Source: Microcaldota archaeon
GTDB taxonomy: Archaea > Micrarchaeota > Micrarchaeia > Micrarchaeales > CABMGC01
NCBI GenBank assembly: GCA_023256495.1
Contig: JAGDXY010000026.1
Span: 1 to 47,328 of the forward strand
Length of the DNA: 47,328 bases
Direction of reading: 5' to 3'
Both the position numbers and the translations under genes were made by a program. The notes under the pieces are model-generated. The model saw only the letters and a program-made list of their open reading frames with translations. It searched no databases and was not told the origin of the DNA. Each line of letters starts with the position of its first letter. Position 1 is the stretch's first letter. Shown one piece after another: positions 26,519 through 36,531 of the stretch.

Positions 26519-27561
26519 TAGAAGAAGGTTTAGTAAAAATAGATACAAGCAATGTCTTTTATAATCCAAAAATGAAAAGGCTTAGAGATATCTCTGTAGC
26601 ATTTTTAAAAGCAATGAATATAAAAAATGCAAGCCTATTAGATGCAACTGCTGCTTCTGGTATTAGAGGAATAAGATATAAGATAGAGGCGAATATAGAT
26701 AAAATTACTCTTTTAGATATAAACAGGAATGCATTAAATACTATAAAAGAAAATTTAAAGATCAATAATATAGATGCAAATGTAGTAATAGATAGCATTG
26801 AACATTTTGCAAATTCAACAAGAGAAAGATTTGATATAATAGATTTAGATCCTTTTGGAAGCCCTGTTCCTTTTATTTATGATATTATGAAGTTGGTAAA
26901 AGACAATACAATATTAATGGTTACTGCAACAGATATGCCTGTATTATGTGGCGTAGATAGAAATGCTTGTATTCGCTTTTATGGCTCATATCCTTTGCAT
27001 ACATATCTATGTAAAGAAGTAGGCATGCGCATCTTATTATATAAAATCATTCAAACTGCTGCACAGTTTGATTATGGCATAGAACCATTGTTAGGCATAT
27101 CAGATATGTATTATATAAGGGTATTTGTTAGATTAAAAAAAGGCTATAAATATGCAGATAATAGCATAGAGAATTTAGGTTACTTAATATTCTTTAAAAA
27201 TAATGAATTTTCTTATACAAGAAGCATAAGCAAAATATCAAGTTTATATAAAAAAGGATCACAGATTAGCGGCCCATTATGGCTTTCTAATCTATACAAC
27301 AAAGATATAATAAGCAATATGCTCTTATATACAAATGAGAAGATAATAAAGACAATAAATAATGAATTAGATATACCTTTTTTCTATCATCTCGGTCTTT
27401 TAACTTCTTCTCTAGGCATAGGTTCTATACCAATAAAAAAAGTTATAGAAGCTATATCTTCTTTAGGCTTTAATGCTACGAGAACTCAATTTGATAACAT
27501 GGGAATAAAGTCTAATATTACTTTTAACCAATTAATCAAGCTTTTAAGTAATAAATACTAA
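26515..27561 (+). CDS. trm1: tRNA (guanine26-N2)-dimethyltransferase
   Basis: YNPKMKRLRDIS, LLDATAASGIRGIRY, IIDLDPFGSPVPFI, ATDMPVLCGV, YPLHTYLCKEVGMRIL. Confidence 0.95.
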   Translation: MIEEGLVKIDTSNVFYNPKMKRLRDISVAFLKAMNIKNASLLDATAASGIRGIRYKIEANIDKITLLDINRNALNTIKENLKINNIDANVVIDSIEHFANSTRERFDIIDLDPFGSPVPFIYDIMKLVKDNTILMVTATDMPVLCGVDRNACIRFYGSYPLHTYLCKEVGMRILLYKIIQTAAQFDYGIEPLLGISDMYYIRVFVRLKKGYKYADNSIENLGYLIFFKNNEFSYTRSISKISSLYKKGSQISGPLWLSNLYNKDIISNMLLYTNEKIIKTINNELDIPFFYHLGLLTSSLGIGSIPIKKVIEAISSLGFNATRTQFDNMGIKSNITFNQLIKLLSNKY

Positions 27562-27624
27562 CCATTTATATTTATCTAATATGTTAGAAAAGCTTAAATA
27601 TAAGTTCTGCGTAATATTAATTAG

Positions 27625-27924
27625 ATGAGGGAGGTGTTGGGTGGGGAATCTGAAAGATATGTGGCTAGGGTTAGAATTAATAAGAAAAGAGCTTTAATAG
27701 ATAAAGGATATAGAAGTGAAGAAATACAAGATATAGATTTTGTAGAATTTAGTAAAATGATAGAAGCATTGAAAGATAGCTGTGCAGTCTGTGGTAGATT
27801 TATAGATAAAGGGGCATATAGAGCGCCAAGAGAGATAGAATTAAAAGACCCTTGGATAAATATAGGATTATTGAAAGAGAGATATGTATGCAGTAATTGT
27901 TATAAGAAGCTAAATTTGAAATGA
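27625..27924 (+). CDS. Small zinc-ribbon-like protein
   Basis: CAVC...CSNC pair in a 99-aa ORF; start codon uncertain. Confidence 0.55.
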   Translation: MREVLGGESERYVARVRINKKRALIDKGYRSEEIQDIDFVEFSKMIEALKDSCAVCGRFIDKGAYRAPREIELKDPWINIGLLKERYVCSNCYKKLNLK

Positions 27925-29358
27925 CTAACCTTTCATAACACCGATAGGTTTATTTTTGCTTATTATTTTTGATATACCTGCCTTTTCTACTATAGAGACT
28001 ACTTCATCTACATCCTTATAGGCCCACTCAGCCTCTTCGCTTATTAGATTTTTGCTTTTTACCATTATTTCAATACCTTTTTCTCTCATTGTCGATAATG
28101 TCTTATTTGGCGGTATCTCTCTAACTGCTTGATGCCTTGACATTACTCTTCCAGCTCCATGGCATGTAGAGCCTAAGCTTTCAGTTAATGATTGAGGCAT
28201 ACCGCTTAGTATATAGCTAGATGTGCCCATGCTACCTGGTATAAGTACAGGTTGACCTATATCTCTATACGCTTTTGGTAGTTCTATCCTACCTTTAGGA
28301 AAAGCCCTTGTAGCACCTTTTCTATGTACAAAAACCTTAACTCTCTTGTTTTCTATTATATGCTCCTCTTCTTTTATTATATTATGTGCTACATCATATA
28401 ATATAAATAAGCCCAATTCATCGAAGCTTTTATTAAATACTCTTTCAAATACCTTTCTTATATTATGTGTGATTATCTCTCTATTAGTAAATGCATAGTT
28501 TACTGCTGCCTTCATAGCCTCTAGGTAATCTATAGCTATATGATTTGATATATGTGCATATCCTAATTCAGGATCAACGAGCTTTATATTATTCTTTTTG
28601 TTATAATCACTTATCCTCTTTATATAATCGCTAGCTATTTGATGACCAAAGCCTCTTGAACCTGTATGCAGCATAATCAATACTTGATTTTCAAATAATC
28701 CATATTCTTTTGCAATATTGTCATCATAGATCTTTTCTACTCTTTGCAATTCTAAGAAGTGATTGCCAGCCCCTATAGTACCTAGTTCATCAATACCTCT
28801 CTTTATTGCTTCTTGGCTTACCTTTTCTATATTTGCTCCTTTCATTGATCCATTTTCTTCTATATAATCTATATCTTCTTTTATTCCTATACCTTTATCT
28901 ATAATATAATTAACGCCTTCTTCTCCTATATTTTTTATATCATGCTCTGTTAAGCCTATTTTTATTTTACTTCCAACACCACTTGGTACTGCTTTAAATA
29001 ACTCACTTATTATTGTCTTTAATTTTGGTTTTATCTCATCATAAGTAAGGTTTGTTTTTATAACTCTAACTCCACAATTTATATCAAAGCCACATATGCC
29101 TGGCGATACTATACCGTCTTCTACAGGTGAAGCTAATACACCACCTACAGGAAAACCATAACCCTCATGTGCATCTGGCATTAATAATAAATTGCCTATT
29201 ATATTTGGCAATGTTGAAGCATTGATTATTTGGTTTAATGTCCTATCTCTTTTTATATTTTCTAAAAGCTTATTATTTGAGAATATTACTATATTTGCAT
29301 TCATATTGCCTTCTTTCTCTATTATATATTTAACCTCATTTATTTGTTTAATATTCAT
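27925..29358 (-). CDS. rtcB: RNA ligase RtcB (tRNA-splicing ligase)
   Basis: LMPDAHEGYGFPVGGVLA, GICGFDINCGVRVI, GTIGAGNHFLELQ, LMLHTGSRGFGHQ-type (IMLHTGSRGFGHQIASDY), PVLIPGSMGTSSYIL, STCHGAGRVMSRHQA. Confidence 0.97.
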   Translation of the reverse strand: MNIKQINEVKYIIEKEGNMNANIVIFSNNKLLENIKRDRTLNQIINASTLPNIIGNLLLMPDAHEGYGFPVGGVLASPVEDGIVSPGICGFDINCGVRVIKTNLTYDEIKPKLKTIISELFKAVPSGVGSKIKIGLTEHDIKNIGEEGVNYIIDKGIGIKEDIDYIEENGSMKGANIEKVSQEAIKRGIDELGTIGAGNHFLELQRVEKIYDDNIAKEYGLFENQVLIMLHTGSRGFGHQIASDYIKRISDYNKKNNIKLVDPELGYAHISNHIAIDYLEAMKAAVNYAFTNREIITHNIRKVFERVFNKSFDELGLFILYDVAHNIIKEEEHIIENKRVKVFVHRKGATRAFPKGRIELPKAYRDIGQPVLIPGSMGTSSYILSGMPQSLTESLGSTCHGAGRVMSRHQAVREIPPNKTLSTMREKGIEIMVKSKNLISEEAEWAYKDVDEVVSIVEKAGISKIISKNKPIGVMKG

Positions 29359-29450
29359 ATTAACACCTAAAGTTGATAAAAAGATTTTAAATACTAATCT
29401 ATTATTTAAATGAAAAAGTTTATATTAAGATTATCATAATTATATTAAGT

Positions 29451-29546
29451 GCAGGGGTGGCGGAGCCTGGTCAAACGCGGCGGACTCAAGATCCGCTGGC
29501 TTAGAGCCTGCGAGAGTTCAATATTGAATAAATCTCTCCCCCTGCA
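29451..29546 (+). tRNA. tRNA-Leu(CAA) with 10-nt insertion in the T loop
   Basis: Acceptor GCAGGGG/CCCCTGC + A73; anticodon arm GCGGA-CTCAAGA-TCCGC; variable arm GGCT-TAG-AGCC; T stem GAGAG/CTCTC enclosing a 17-nt loop TTCAATATTGAATAAAT; removing 10 nt leaves TTCAAAT. Confidence 0.88.
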
Positions 29547-29561
29547 CTAAAAGGTGATAAA

Positions 29562-30272
29562 ATGGCAAAATCTATATCTAAAAAATCATCTAAGAATACT
29601 AAAAATAGTAAGTCAAAGAAGTTTAGCATTTTGGACAAGATAAGAGATGTAGAGATTAAGGATAGTGTTAAGTTTAATATAGACATTTATCCACAATCAG
29701 AGGAATTTACAAGTGCAGCAGCATGTGCATTAATGGTTTTAAAGTTTCTAAATAAAAACGTAAATCCAGATAAAGAAGAAGAATATAAGATATGGCAAGA
29801 AGCAGTTAATGGAAGCATATGGTATGGTTCTAAGTATGGTTTGGCTTATGCATTAGCAAAGAGAGGTGCAGATGTTAAGATAATAAGTAATACAGAAGAT
29901 CCAGGGTATGAAAAGAAAATGGCAGTAGAAGAGAACTTTAATTTAGATGCACTTGAAGCATCATTTAATGAGATTAAAGATAAGGCATTTAGTCTTAATG
30001 TAGAAGAAGCAAAAGCCCCAGTTAGTATAAATCTAATAAAAAAGGCACTCTCTGCAAAGTATATACCTATATTGCTAGTAAATGCCTCTTTAATAAATAC
30101 ATATCTAGATGAATTTCCTCATTGGGTGGTAGTAAAGGGCTATGAAAAAGATATATTCTATATAAATGACCCATATACAGGCAATGAGGTTACAGTCGAT
30201 GCAGCTGTATTAAAAGATGCTTTAGGCTTCGATGACAATATGCATATGTTACTAGTAAGAGCTAAGAAATGA
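29562..30272 (+). CDS. C39-like (papain-fold) peptidase-related protein, basic N-terminus
   Basis: IDIYPQSEEFTSAAACALMVLKFLN...FPHWVVVKGYEKDIFYINDPYTG. Confidence 0.7.
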   Translation: MAKSISKKSSKNTKNSKSKKFSILDKIRDVEIKDSVKFNIDIYPQSEEFTSAAACALMVLKFLNKNVNPDKEEEYKIWQEAVNGSIWYGSKYGLAYALAKRGADVKIISNTEDPGYEKKMAVEENFNLDALEASFNEIKDKAFSLNVEEAKAPVSINLIKKALSAKYIPILLVNASLINTYLDEFPHWVVVKGYEKDIFYINDPYTGNEVTVDAAVLKDALGFDDNMHMLLVRAKK

Positions 30273-30956
30273 GTTTATTTTTTCTATAAGCAAAGTTATT
30301 CTATAGTAATCTACATCTTTTATCTTTTCTAAAAGTTCTAGACTCTTTTTGATTCTTCCTTCTTTGGCATAGAATCTTGCAAGCTGATACATATAAAAGT
30401 AGTCATTATAATCTATTTTCTTTATACTTTTATTATCTATATTAATTACATTTTTCAAATAATTCTTCATTTCTTCATTACTTATCTCTTCTAGCCAATA
30501 ATTAAGCTCTTTCTTCTTTATTTTATAATAGAGCATAACAAGCAATGCTCTATATTTATCATCTTTTGTTTCGTTTGCATATTTCTCTGCAAGTCTTATA
30601 GCCTTGTAGTAAAACATCTTAAATAAAGTATTATAATAGTTTGCTAAACTTTTGTTCTCTGCATTCTCTTCCATAAAATCTTTTAGATAATAGTTAGTAT
30701 TATTATAATAAAAATCAGAAACGTATTCATATGCTGATCCTATAGCATTTATTATAAATGGATCGCTTATATTATTTAAATCTATATGTTGTTCTTTTTT
30801 ATCACTTATTATCTTTTCTACTAATTTTATATTTTCATCATTTGGCTTTAAGTTATTTTCAATTAATGCATTACAAAAAAGGCATATAGTAAAATTATTT
30901 TTGCTATAATTTTTAAAACCGCAATAAGGGCATTTAATCTCTTTATAATCGTTCAT
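30252..30956 (-). CDS. Zinc-ribbon + helical-repeat (TPR-like) protein
   Basis: N-terminal CPYCGFKNYSKNNFTICLFC zinc ribbon; helical repeats with YQLARFYAKEGRIKKSLELLEKI. Confidence 0.6.
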   Translation of the reverse strand: MNDYKEIKCPYCGFKNYSKNNFTICLFCNALIENNLKPNDENIKLVEKIISDKKEQHIDLNNISDPFIINAIGSAYEYVSDFYYNNTNYYLKDFMEENAENKSLANYYNTLFKMFYYKAIRLAEKYANETKDDKYRALLVMLYYKIKKKELNYWLEEISNEEMKNYLKNVINIDNKSIKKIDYNDYFYMYQLARFYAKEGRIKKSLELLEKIKDVDYYRITLLIEKINSFLSSY

Positions 30957-30957
30957 T

Positions 30958-31629
30958 TTATAACCTTTTCAATACAACAAAGGCATGCGCCTTATGGAAT
31001 TTTGATATATCAATCATCTCTACAAGCTTAAATGTATCGCTTACTTCTCTTATGAATTCATTATATACTTCTCTTGGTTGCTTTACTATGCTTATACTCT
31101 GTGATTTGATTGCTACATATGCATATCCACCTTTCTTAAGCATTTTTGCATTTTCTTTTAATATAGCTGCTTGATCTCGGGCAGCAACATCTTCATATAT
31201 GAAGTCAACATTATTTACATAATCATAATTTTTTGTTATTCTTGCATCACTTAATATAGGTATCATATTCTCTCTTTTTTTGCATAATTCTACTAGCTTA
31301 AGCATTGCTATACTAGAAATCTCTACACAAAAGACTATACCTTCTCTACCAACTATATCGCTAATATGACTACAAGTAGTGCCTGTTGCAGCGCCCAAAT
31401 AAAGAACCTTAGAGCCTTTTTTTATATAGAAATTCTTCAAACCAAGCGACAATGCAGCAGCAAGTTTGCTTCTATTTGGATTCCATAATCTATATTCTTT
31501 TCCTTCTATATTGACCAAGTCTTCTCCATAAACCTTTTCTCCTTTAACGAGATTCAAAGTAGACAATTTATTGTCTATTATATATACACCATCAAAAATT
31601 TCTTTTATATGCATTGAATTATTAAACAC
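30958..31629 (-). CDS. flpA: Fibrillarin-like rRNA/tRNA 2'-O-methyltransferase
   Basis: RLWNPNRSKLAAALSLG, VLYLGAATGTTCSHISDIVG, DFIYEDVAARDQAAIL, YAYVAIKSQSI. Confidence 0.95.
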   Translation of the reverse strand: MFNNSMHIKEIFDGVYIIDNKLSTLNLVKGEKVYGEDLVNIEGKEYRLWNPNRSKLAAALSLGLKNFYIKKGSKVLYLGAATGTTCSHISDIVGREGIVFCVEISSIAMLKLVELCKKRENMIPILSDARITKNYDYVNNVDFIYEDVAARDQAAILKENAKMLKKGGYAYVAIKSQSISIVKQPREVYNEFIREVSDTFKLVEMIDISKFHKAHAFVVLKRL

Positions 31630-31658
31630 AATTAAAATATAAAAAAGTAGAGGGAAGA

Positions 31659-32291
<633 letters not shown>

Positions 32292-32380
32292 ATTTTATAA
32301 TGCATATCATATTTTTAAACCCTTTTATTTATTCTTTTTATAGAAAGTATTTTATTATTTAAAATAATAATCGATTTATT

Positions 32381-33106
32381 ATGCGTTATTTAATATCTAG
32401 AAATGAAGAATTGAAGGAAATATTAGTAGCGGATTTAGTGCTTTCAATAGCATTTGATTTAGCATTTAATAATGGTATGTTTTCATTTAATATATTTTCA
32501 TTTCTATACTTTTTGCCGATATTTATTATCTCTACTACATTAACTTTTGTTTTACATGAGCTTATGCATAGAGAAGTAGCACAAAGGTTTTTTGGTGCTA
32601 TTGCAGCATTTAGATACTCAGAACAAGGATTAGCATTTACATTCTTATCTAGTCTATTTGGCTTTTTTATAGGCCTTCCTGGAGCAACTGTAATATATGA
32701 TTATTTAAATAAGAGAGAAGAAGGCATTGTATCATTAGCAGGTCCGCTTACGAATTTTATAATTTTCTTTGTATTTTTTGCAATAGGCATTAGCTTTTAT
32801 CCAAATTTTATAAATAATATAACTACAAGCTTTTCAAATCCATTTAAGCTAGATTATATACAAAATATGATAAATATAACATTATATATTAGTCTTATTT
32901 TAGCATTCTTTAATATGCTTCCAATTTATCCATTAGATGGTTCAAAAATATTTAGGTGGAATAAGTTTGTCTATCTCTCCTTTTTAGTATTTCTATTTTT
33001 AAATATGTCCTATATAATTGGCTTAGGTCTTACTATAGCATATCTAATAATTATGCTCTTCTTTGCTTTATTTTCTTCTATACTTGCTAGAGCTATATTA
33101 ATTTGA
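32381..33106 (+). CDS. M50-family membrane metalloprotease
   Basis: TFVLHELMHREVAQRFFG, SLAGPLTNFII, FNMLPIYPLDGSKIFRWNKF. Confidence 0.85.
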   Translation: MRYLISRNEELKEILVADLVLSIAFDLAFNNGMFSFNIFSFLYFLPIFIISTTLTFVLHELMHREVAQRFFGAIAAFRYSEQGLAFTFLSSLFGFFIGLPGATVIYDYLNKREEGIVSLAGPLTNFIIFFVFFAIGISFYPNFINNITTSFSNPFKLDYIQNMINITLYISLILAFFNMLPIYPLDGSKIFRWNKFVYLSFLVFLFLNMSYIIGLGLTIAYLIIMLFFALFSSILARAILI

Positions 33107-33109
33107 TAG

Positions 33110-33616
33110 TCATTGTCTTAAGAGTTGTCTATCTTTTGCTATTCCTAAAACAATTTTATCCTTCTTTACATCTATTATTACTGTAAAGCCCCTTTCATCT
33201 TCTCTTGCTGTTACTATTGGTTTTCCATTTTTGTCTTTAATAATTATAGAATCAACTCTTTCCTTTTTTATTTCATCTACATATATTGTTTGATTTCCTA
33301 ACTTAACTTCTTTCTGGTATGTTCCAGTTATCTTATATATGCCTGTTTCATCTATAATAAATCTTTCTTCATGTGTAGAATTTGCACTTACTCCATACCA
33401 ATTTGCTTGTGAAACATTAATCTTTATAATTACTTTTTTATCATTTTCTTCATCGATTTTATAAGAAGATTCATAGATATCTATTCTTTCTGTACTTCCT
33501 ATTGTATAATTTTCAATATGGTATTCCCCTTTTAATGCAAAGTTATCCTTTTCATTCATTAATGTTATCTCTACATTCTTTTGTTTATCATTCTTTCTAT
33601 TTAATATTCCAAACAT
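33110..33616 (-). CDS. Hypothetical beta-rich protein
   Basis: 168-aa ORF between convergent and co-directional genes; no family recognised. Confidence 0.45.
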   Translation of the reverse strand: MFGILNRKNDKQKNVEITLMNEKDNFALKGEYHIENYTIGSTERIDIYESSYKIDEENDKKVIIKINVSQANWYGVSANSTHEERFIIDETGIYKITGTYQKEVKLGNQTIYVDEIKKERVDSIIIKDKNGKPIVTAREDERGFTVIIDVKKDKIVLGIAKDRQLLRQ

Positions 33617-33685
33617 AAATTAAATTTTTGCTTTCGAAATATTTAAATAAAGCTAGCTAAAAATAGAAAAAAAGTTTGGTTAAAA

Positions 33686-34045
33686 TCATTTGTAAATAGA
33701 TCTATACACATTGCCTGCATCGTCTTTTATTACTATGCATTCACCTTCACATTCTATTAGGCAAGCTTGGCATAGTATGCAAGCGCTTCCGTTTACTGCT
33801 ACTGAAATACCTCCACTTGAACCGTCATTCTTCTCTGCAAAATGCTTGTGCCCATCATTAACATCTTTCCATTTTGCTACTACTTGAGGGTCACTTACCC
33901 CTTTCCATTGCATGTCTGCTGGTGCACTATCTACGTTTACTTCTTCTGGCTTGCTTCTATCACGCATCTCAAATACGCCTACAGGGCAAACGTCTTTGCA
34001 ATGTTGACAACCAGTACATTTAGGTTTTTCAACGTAGACATCCAT
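33686..34045 (-). CDS. Ferredoxin with two 4Fe-4S motifs and a long linker
   Basis: CTGCQHCKDVCP and CILCQACLIECE. Confidence 0.88.
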   Translation of the reverse strand: MDVYVEKPKCTGCQHCKDVCPVGVFEMRDRSKPEEVNVDSAPADMQWKGVSDPQVVAKWKDVNDGHKHFAEKNDGSSGGISVAVNGSACILCQACLIECEGECIVIKDDAGNVYRSIYK

Positions 34046-34050
34046 ATTAA

Positions 34051-34347
34051 TTACCCAAATAGGCTAGCTAAGCCTGCAGATGCTTCTTCACTTGATTTTT
34101 CTTCTTTCTTCTCTTCTTTCTTAGCTTCTTGTTGTGGTTGTTGAGTTGTCTGCGCCACTTGTACTTGCATATTCTGTGCATTCTTTATAATCTCTTTTAT
34201 ATCAACACCTTTTAATGAATCTACTACCATCTTTATTGTTGCTTTATCTGGCTCTTTTCCTGCTGCTTTAATTACATTTTCTAAGTTCTCTTCATTAATT
34301 TCTTTTCCTACTGCATCTAGCAGCAATGCAGCGTATATATACTCCAT
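34051..34347 (-). CDS. Ribosomal protein P1/L12 (archaeal)
   Basis: [30 protein letters not shown], acidic/basic hinge, C-terminal [10 protein letters not shown]. Confidence 0.95.
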   Translation of the reverse strand: MEYIYAALLLDAVGKEINEENLENVIKAAGKEPDKATIKMVVDSLKGVDIKEIIKNAQNMQVQVAQTTQQPQQEAKKEEKKEEKSSEEASAGLASLFG

Positions 34348-34363
34348 TTTTGTTCACCCAAAC

Positions 34364-35197
34364 TCATTCTTTTTTAATCATATTATTTAAGCTATTAACA
34401 ATATTTAAAACTTTTGTAACTAGGTATGGCATAATTTCCTTTTCATATATATTTCTTTCTATACCTAATGTCAATGCATTTCTATAAGCTCTATTTATAA
34501 ATTCTTTTATATTATAGCTTGTTATTATATTTGCTTCAACGCTTAATAAGTAACTCTCTTTAAATGCCCTTGTTATCTCATTGATTAGCAATTCTTTGTT
34601 TATCTTTAATGCCTCTTTGTTAAATATCAAATTACTATTCTCAATTGCTAATATATCTATCTTTGCAGTAAATGGTGTTATACCTAATAAAGTTAATACC
34701 TTCGCCATTCGTGAGCTTATTTTAGAGCCTTTTTCTACTAAAACCTTTCTTTTCATTATCTTTGCTTTTCCTTTTTGTATCTGTATATCTATGCCCGCTG
34801 CTTTTACCTCGCTAACTGATTGTGGTGGAATATTAACTTCTATAGGCTCTACCACTATATCTTCTGGTGCTATAGATTTTGGCTTTGGTGGTAACTTCTT
34901 TTCATATCTACTTATTAATGCATTTATTTCAGCAGGCTCTTTGTTAGATAGTATTAATGCAAAATTTTCATTTGTTATATAATTTACTAATCCTTCTAAG
35001 CCACTCTCTTTTAATGCTCTTATTATTAGATTCTTTCTTGTAATTATTACTTTTACATCATTTCTAAGCTCATTTCTCATTTTTTGCAAGAGATTATCTG
35101 GTACTTTTGATACATTTATTATGCCAATGCTCTTATACTTTTTAATCTCATCTTTTAGCTCATTTACTATCTTAATCTTTTCATCTTTTGTTAGCAT
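34364..35197 (-). CDS. Ribosomal protein uL10 (P0)
   Basis: IIRALKESGLEGLVNYI...PPKPKSIAPEDIVVEP...GIDIQIQKGKAKIMKRKVLVEKGSKISSRMAKVLTLLGITPF. Confidence 0.94.
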   Translation of the reverse strand: MLTKDEKIKIVNELKDEIKKYKSIGIINVSKVPDNLLQKMRNELRNDVKVIITRKNLIIRALKESGLEGLVNYITNENFALILSNKEPAEINALISRYEKKLPPKPKSIAPEDIVVEPIEVNIPPQSVSEVKAAGIDIQIQKGKAKIMKRKVLVEKGSKISSRMAKVLTLLGITPFTAKIDILAIENSNLIFNKEALKINKELLINEITRAFKESYLLSVEANIITSYNIKEFINRAYRNALTLGIERNIYEKEIMPYLVTKVLNIVNSLNNMIKKE

Positions 35198-35832
35198 TAT
35201 ATCAACCTCTTCGAAGGGCTCATTGTGAGCTTTATATAAACTGATCTTATTGCATTATCTCCTACCTTTCTTTTTATAGCATTTAGTGCTTCTTCTAGAT
35301 TTTCATATAGGCTCTTTGGATCCATATCCTCTTTTCCTATTATAAAATGCACTGTTGGTAAAAATCTTCCTTTTGTTTTTATATTTATCTTTCTCTTCGC
35401 TTCATCTAATAGCTTTTTTAGATCTTGATTAGGCAATATAGGCTTAGGTAGCTTATTTCTAGGACCTAAGAATGGACCCAATAGCTTAGCTATAGTAGGC
35501 ATCATAGAAGCTTGTGCATATAGCTCATAATTTAGTAGTTGCTTTAATCTTTTTTTATCATTTGCAATACTCTGTAGTTCATCTTGTGTTATTACTTCTA
35601 TACCTAGCGCCTTTGCCTTATCTATAGTCTCTTTCTCATTAGCAAATAGCAATACTTTACTTTCTTTTCCTTTTCCATTTGGTAATAAGACCTCGAGGTT
35701 TAATCTATTCTCTTGCTTTGAAAAATCTATATTCTTAAAATTTACTGCTACTTCTACGCTTTGTTTAAACTTTCTTTTACCTTTATTTTCATTAATAAAT
35801 TTTTCAAATTCTTGATATATATTATCGGCCAT
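35197..35832 (-). CDS. Ribosomal protein uL1
   Basis: FKQSVEVAVNFKNIDFSKQENRLNLEVLLPNG, ASMMPTIAKLLGPFLGPRNKLPKPILPN, VHFIIGKEDM. Confidence 0.94.
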   Translation of the reverse strand: MADNIYQEFEKFINENKGKRKFKQSVEVAVNFKNIDFSKQENRLNLEVLLPNGKGKESKVLLFANEKETIDKAKALGIEVITQDELQSIANDKKRLKQLLNYELYAQASMMPTIAKLLGPFLGPRNKLPKPILPNQDLKKLLDEAKRKINIKTKGRFLPTVHFIIGKEDMDPKSLYENLEEALNAIKRKVGDNAIRSVYIKLTMSPSKRLI

Positions 35833-35837
35833 AAAAG

Positions 35838-35858
35838 ACCTCCTGCATTGAAATGCAG
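35838..35858 (-). promoter_or_regulatory. Hairpin overlapping the Shine-Dalgarno sequence upstream of uL1
   Basis: CTGCATTTCAATGCAGGAGGT: inverted repeat CTGCAT-TTCA-ATGCAG whose 3' end overlaps the AGGAGGT SD. Confidence 0.5.
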
Positions 35859-35897
35859 TAATTTAATCATTTGTATAAAAATTATTAAATACTTTTC

Positions 35898-36527
35898 TTA
35901 ATGTGCTATATTCCTTAGCATGAGCAATTGTCTCAATGCTAGATAAGTTGCTTTAGCCATATTATATGTATTTCTTGTATGTCCTTTAGAGAATGACCAT
36001 ATATCCTTTATACCTGCTAATTCAAGCATAATCTTTGCTGTCTCCCCCGCTACTATTCCAACCCCTCTAGGAGCAGGTACCAATTTAATCTCTACACTTC
36101 CACTCTTTCCTATTAAGGTATATGGAATAGAATGTTGTGTGCCGCAATTGCATTCCCAAGAACCACAGCCAAGATAGATAGGTATAATGTTCTTCTTTGC
36201 ATTTCTTGTTGCTTCAGATACTGCTGCAGTTACTTCTTGATCTTTGCCTAAACCTAAGCCAATATGGCCATTTCTATCACCAACTATAACTATTGCTTTG
36301 TATTTTGCTCTTCTTCCATTCTTTGTCATTCTTTGTACAGATGTTATTTCTAAGAGCTTATTTTCAAGATTTGGAAGTAAAGCATCTACTATCTCTGGCT
36401 CTTTTATTGTTTCTCCTTTTGCAAATATCTCCTCTATGCTATTTATCTCTTTATTCTTTACCAATCTACCTAACTTCGTTTTTGGTTCCCATGTTTCAAC
36501 ATTAAAAACATTATCTTCGTTAGCCAT
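35898..36527 (-). CDS. Ribosomal protein uS5
   Basis: WEPKTKLGRLVKNKEINSIEEIF, SVQRMTKNGRRAKYKAIVIVGDRNGHIGLGLGKDQEV, LVPAPRGVGIVAGETAKIMLELAGIKDIWSFSKGHTRNTYN. Confidence 0.95.
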   Translation of the reverse strand: MANEDNVFNVETWEPKTKLGRLVKNKEINSIEEIFAKGETIKEPEIVDALLPNLENKLLEITSVQRMTKNGRRAKYKAIVIVGDRNGHIGLGLGKDQEVTAAVSEATRNAKKNIIPIYLGCGSWECNCGTQHSIPYTLIGKSGSVEIKLVPAPRGVGIVAGETAKIMLELAGIKDIWSFSKGHTRNTYNMAKATYLALRQLLMLRNIAH

Positions 36528-36531
36528 TTAA

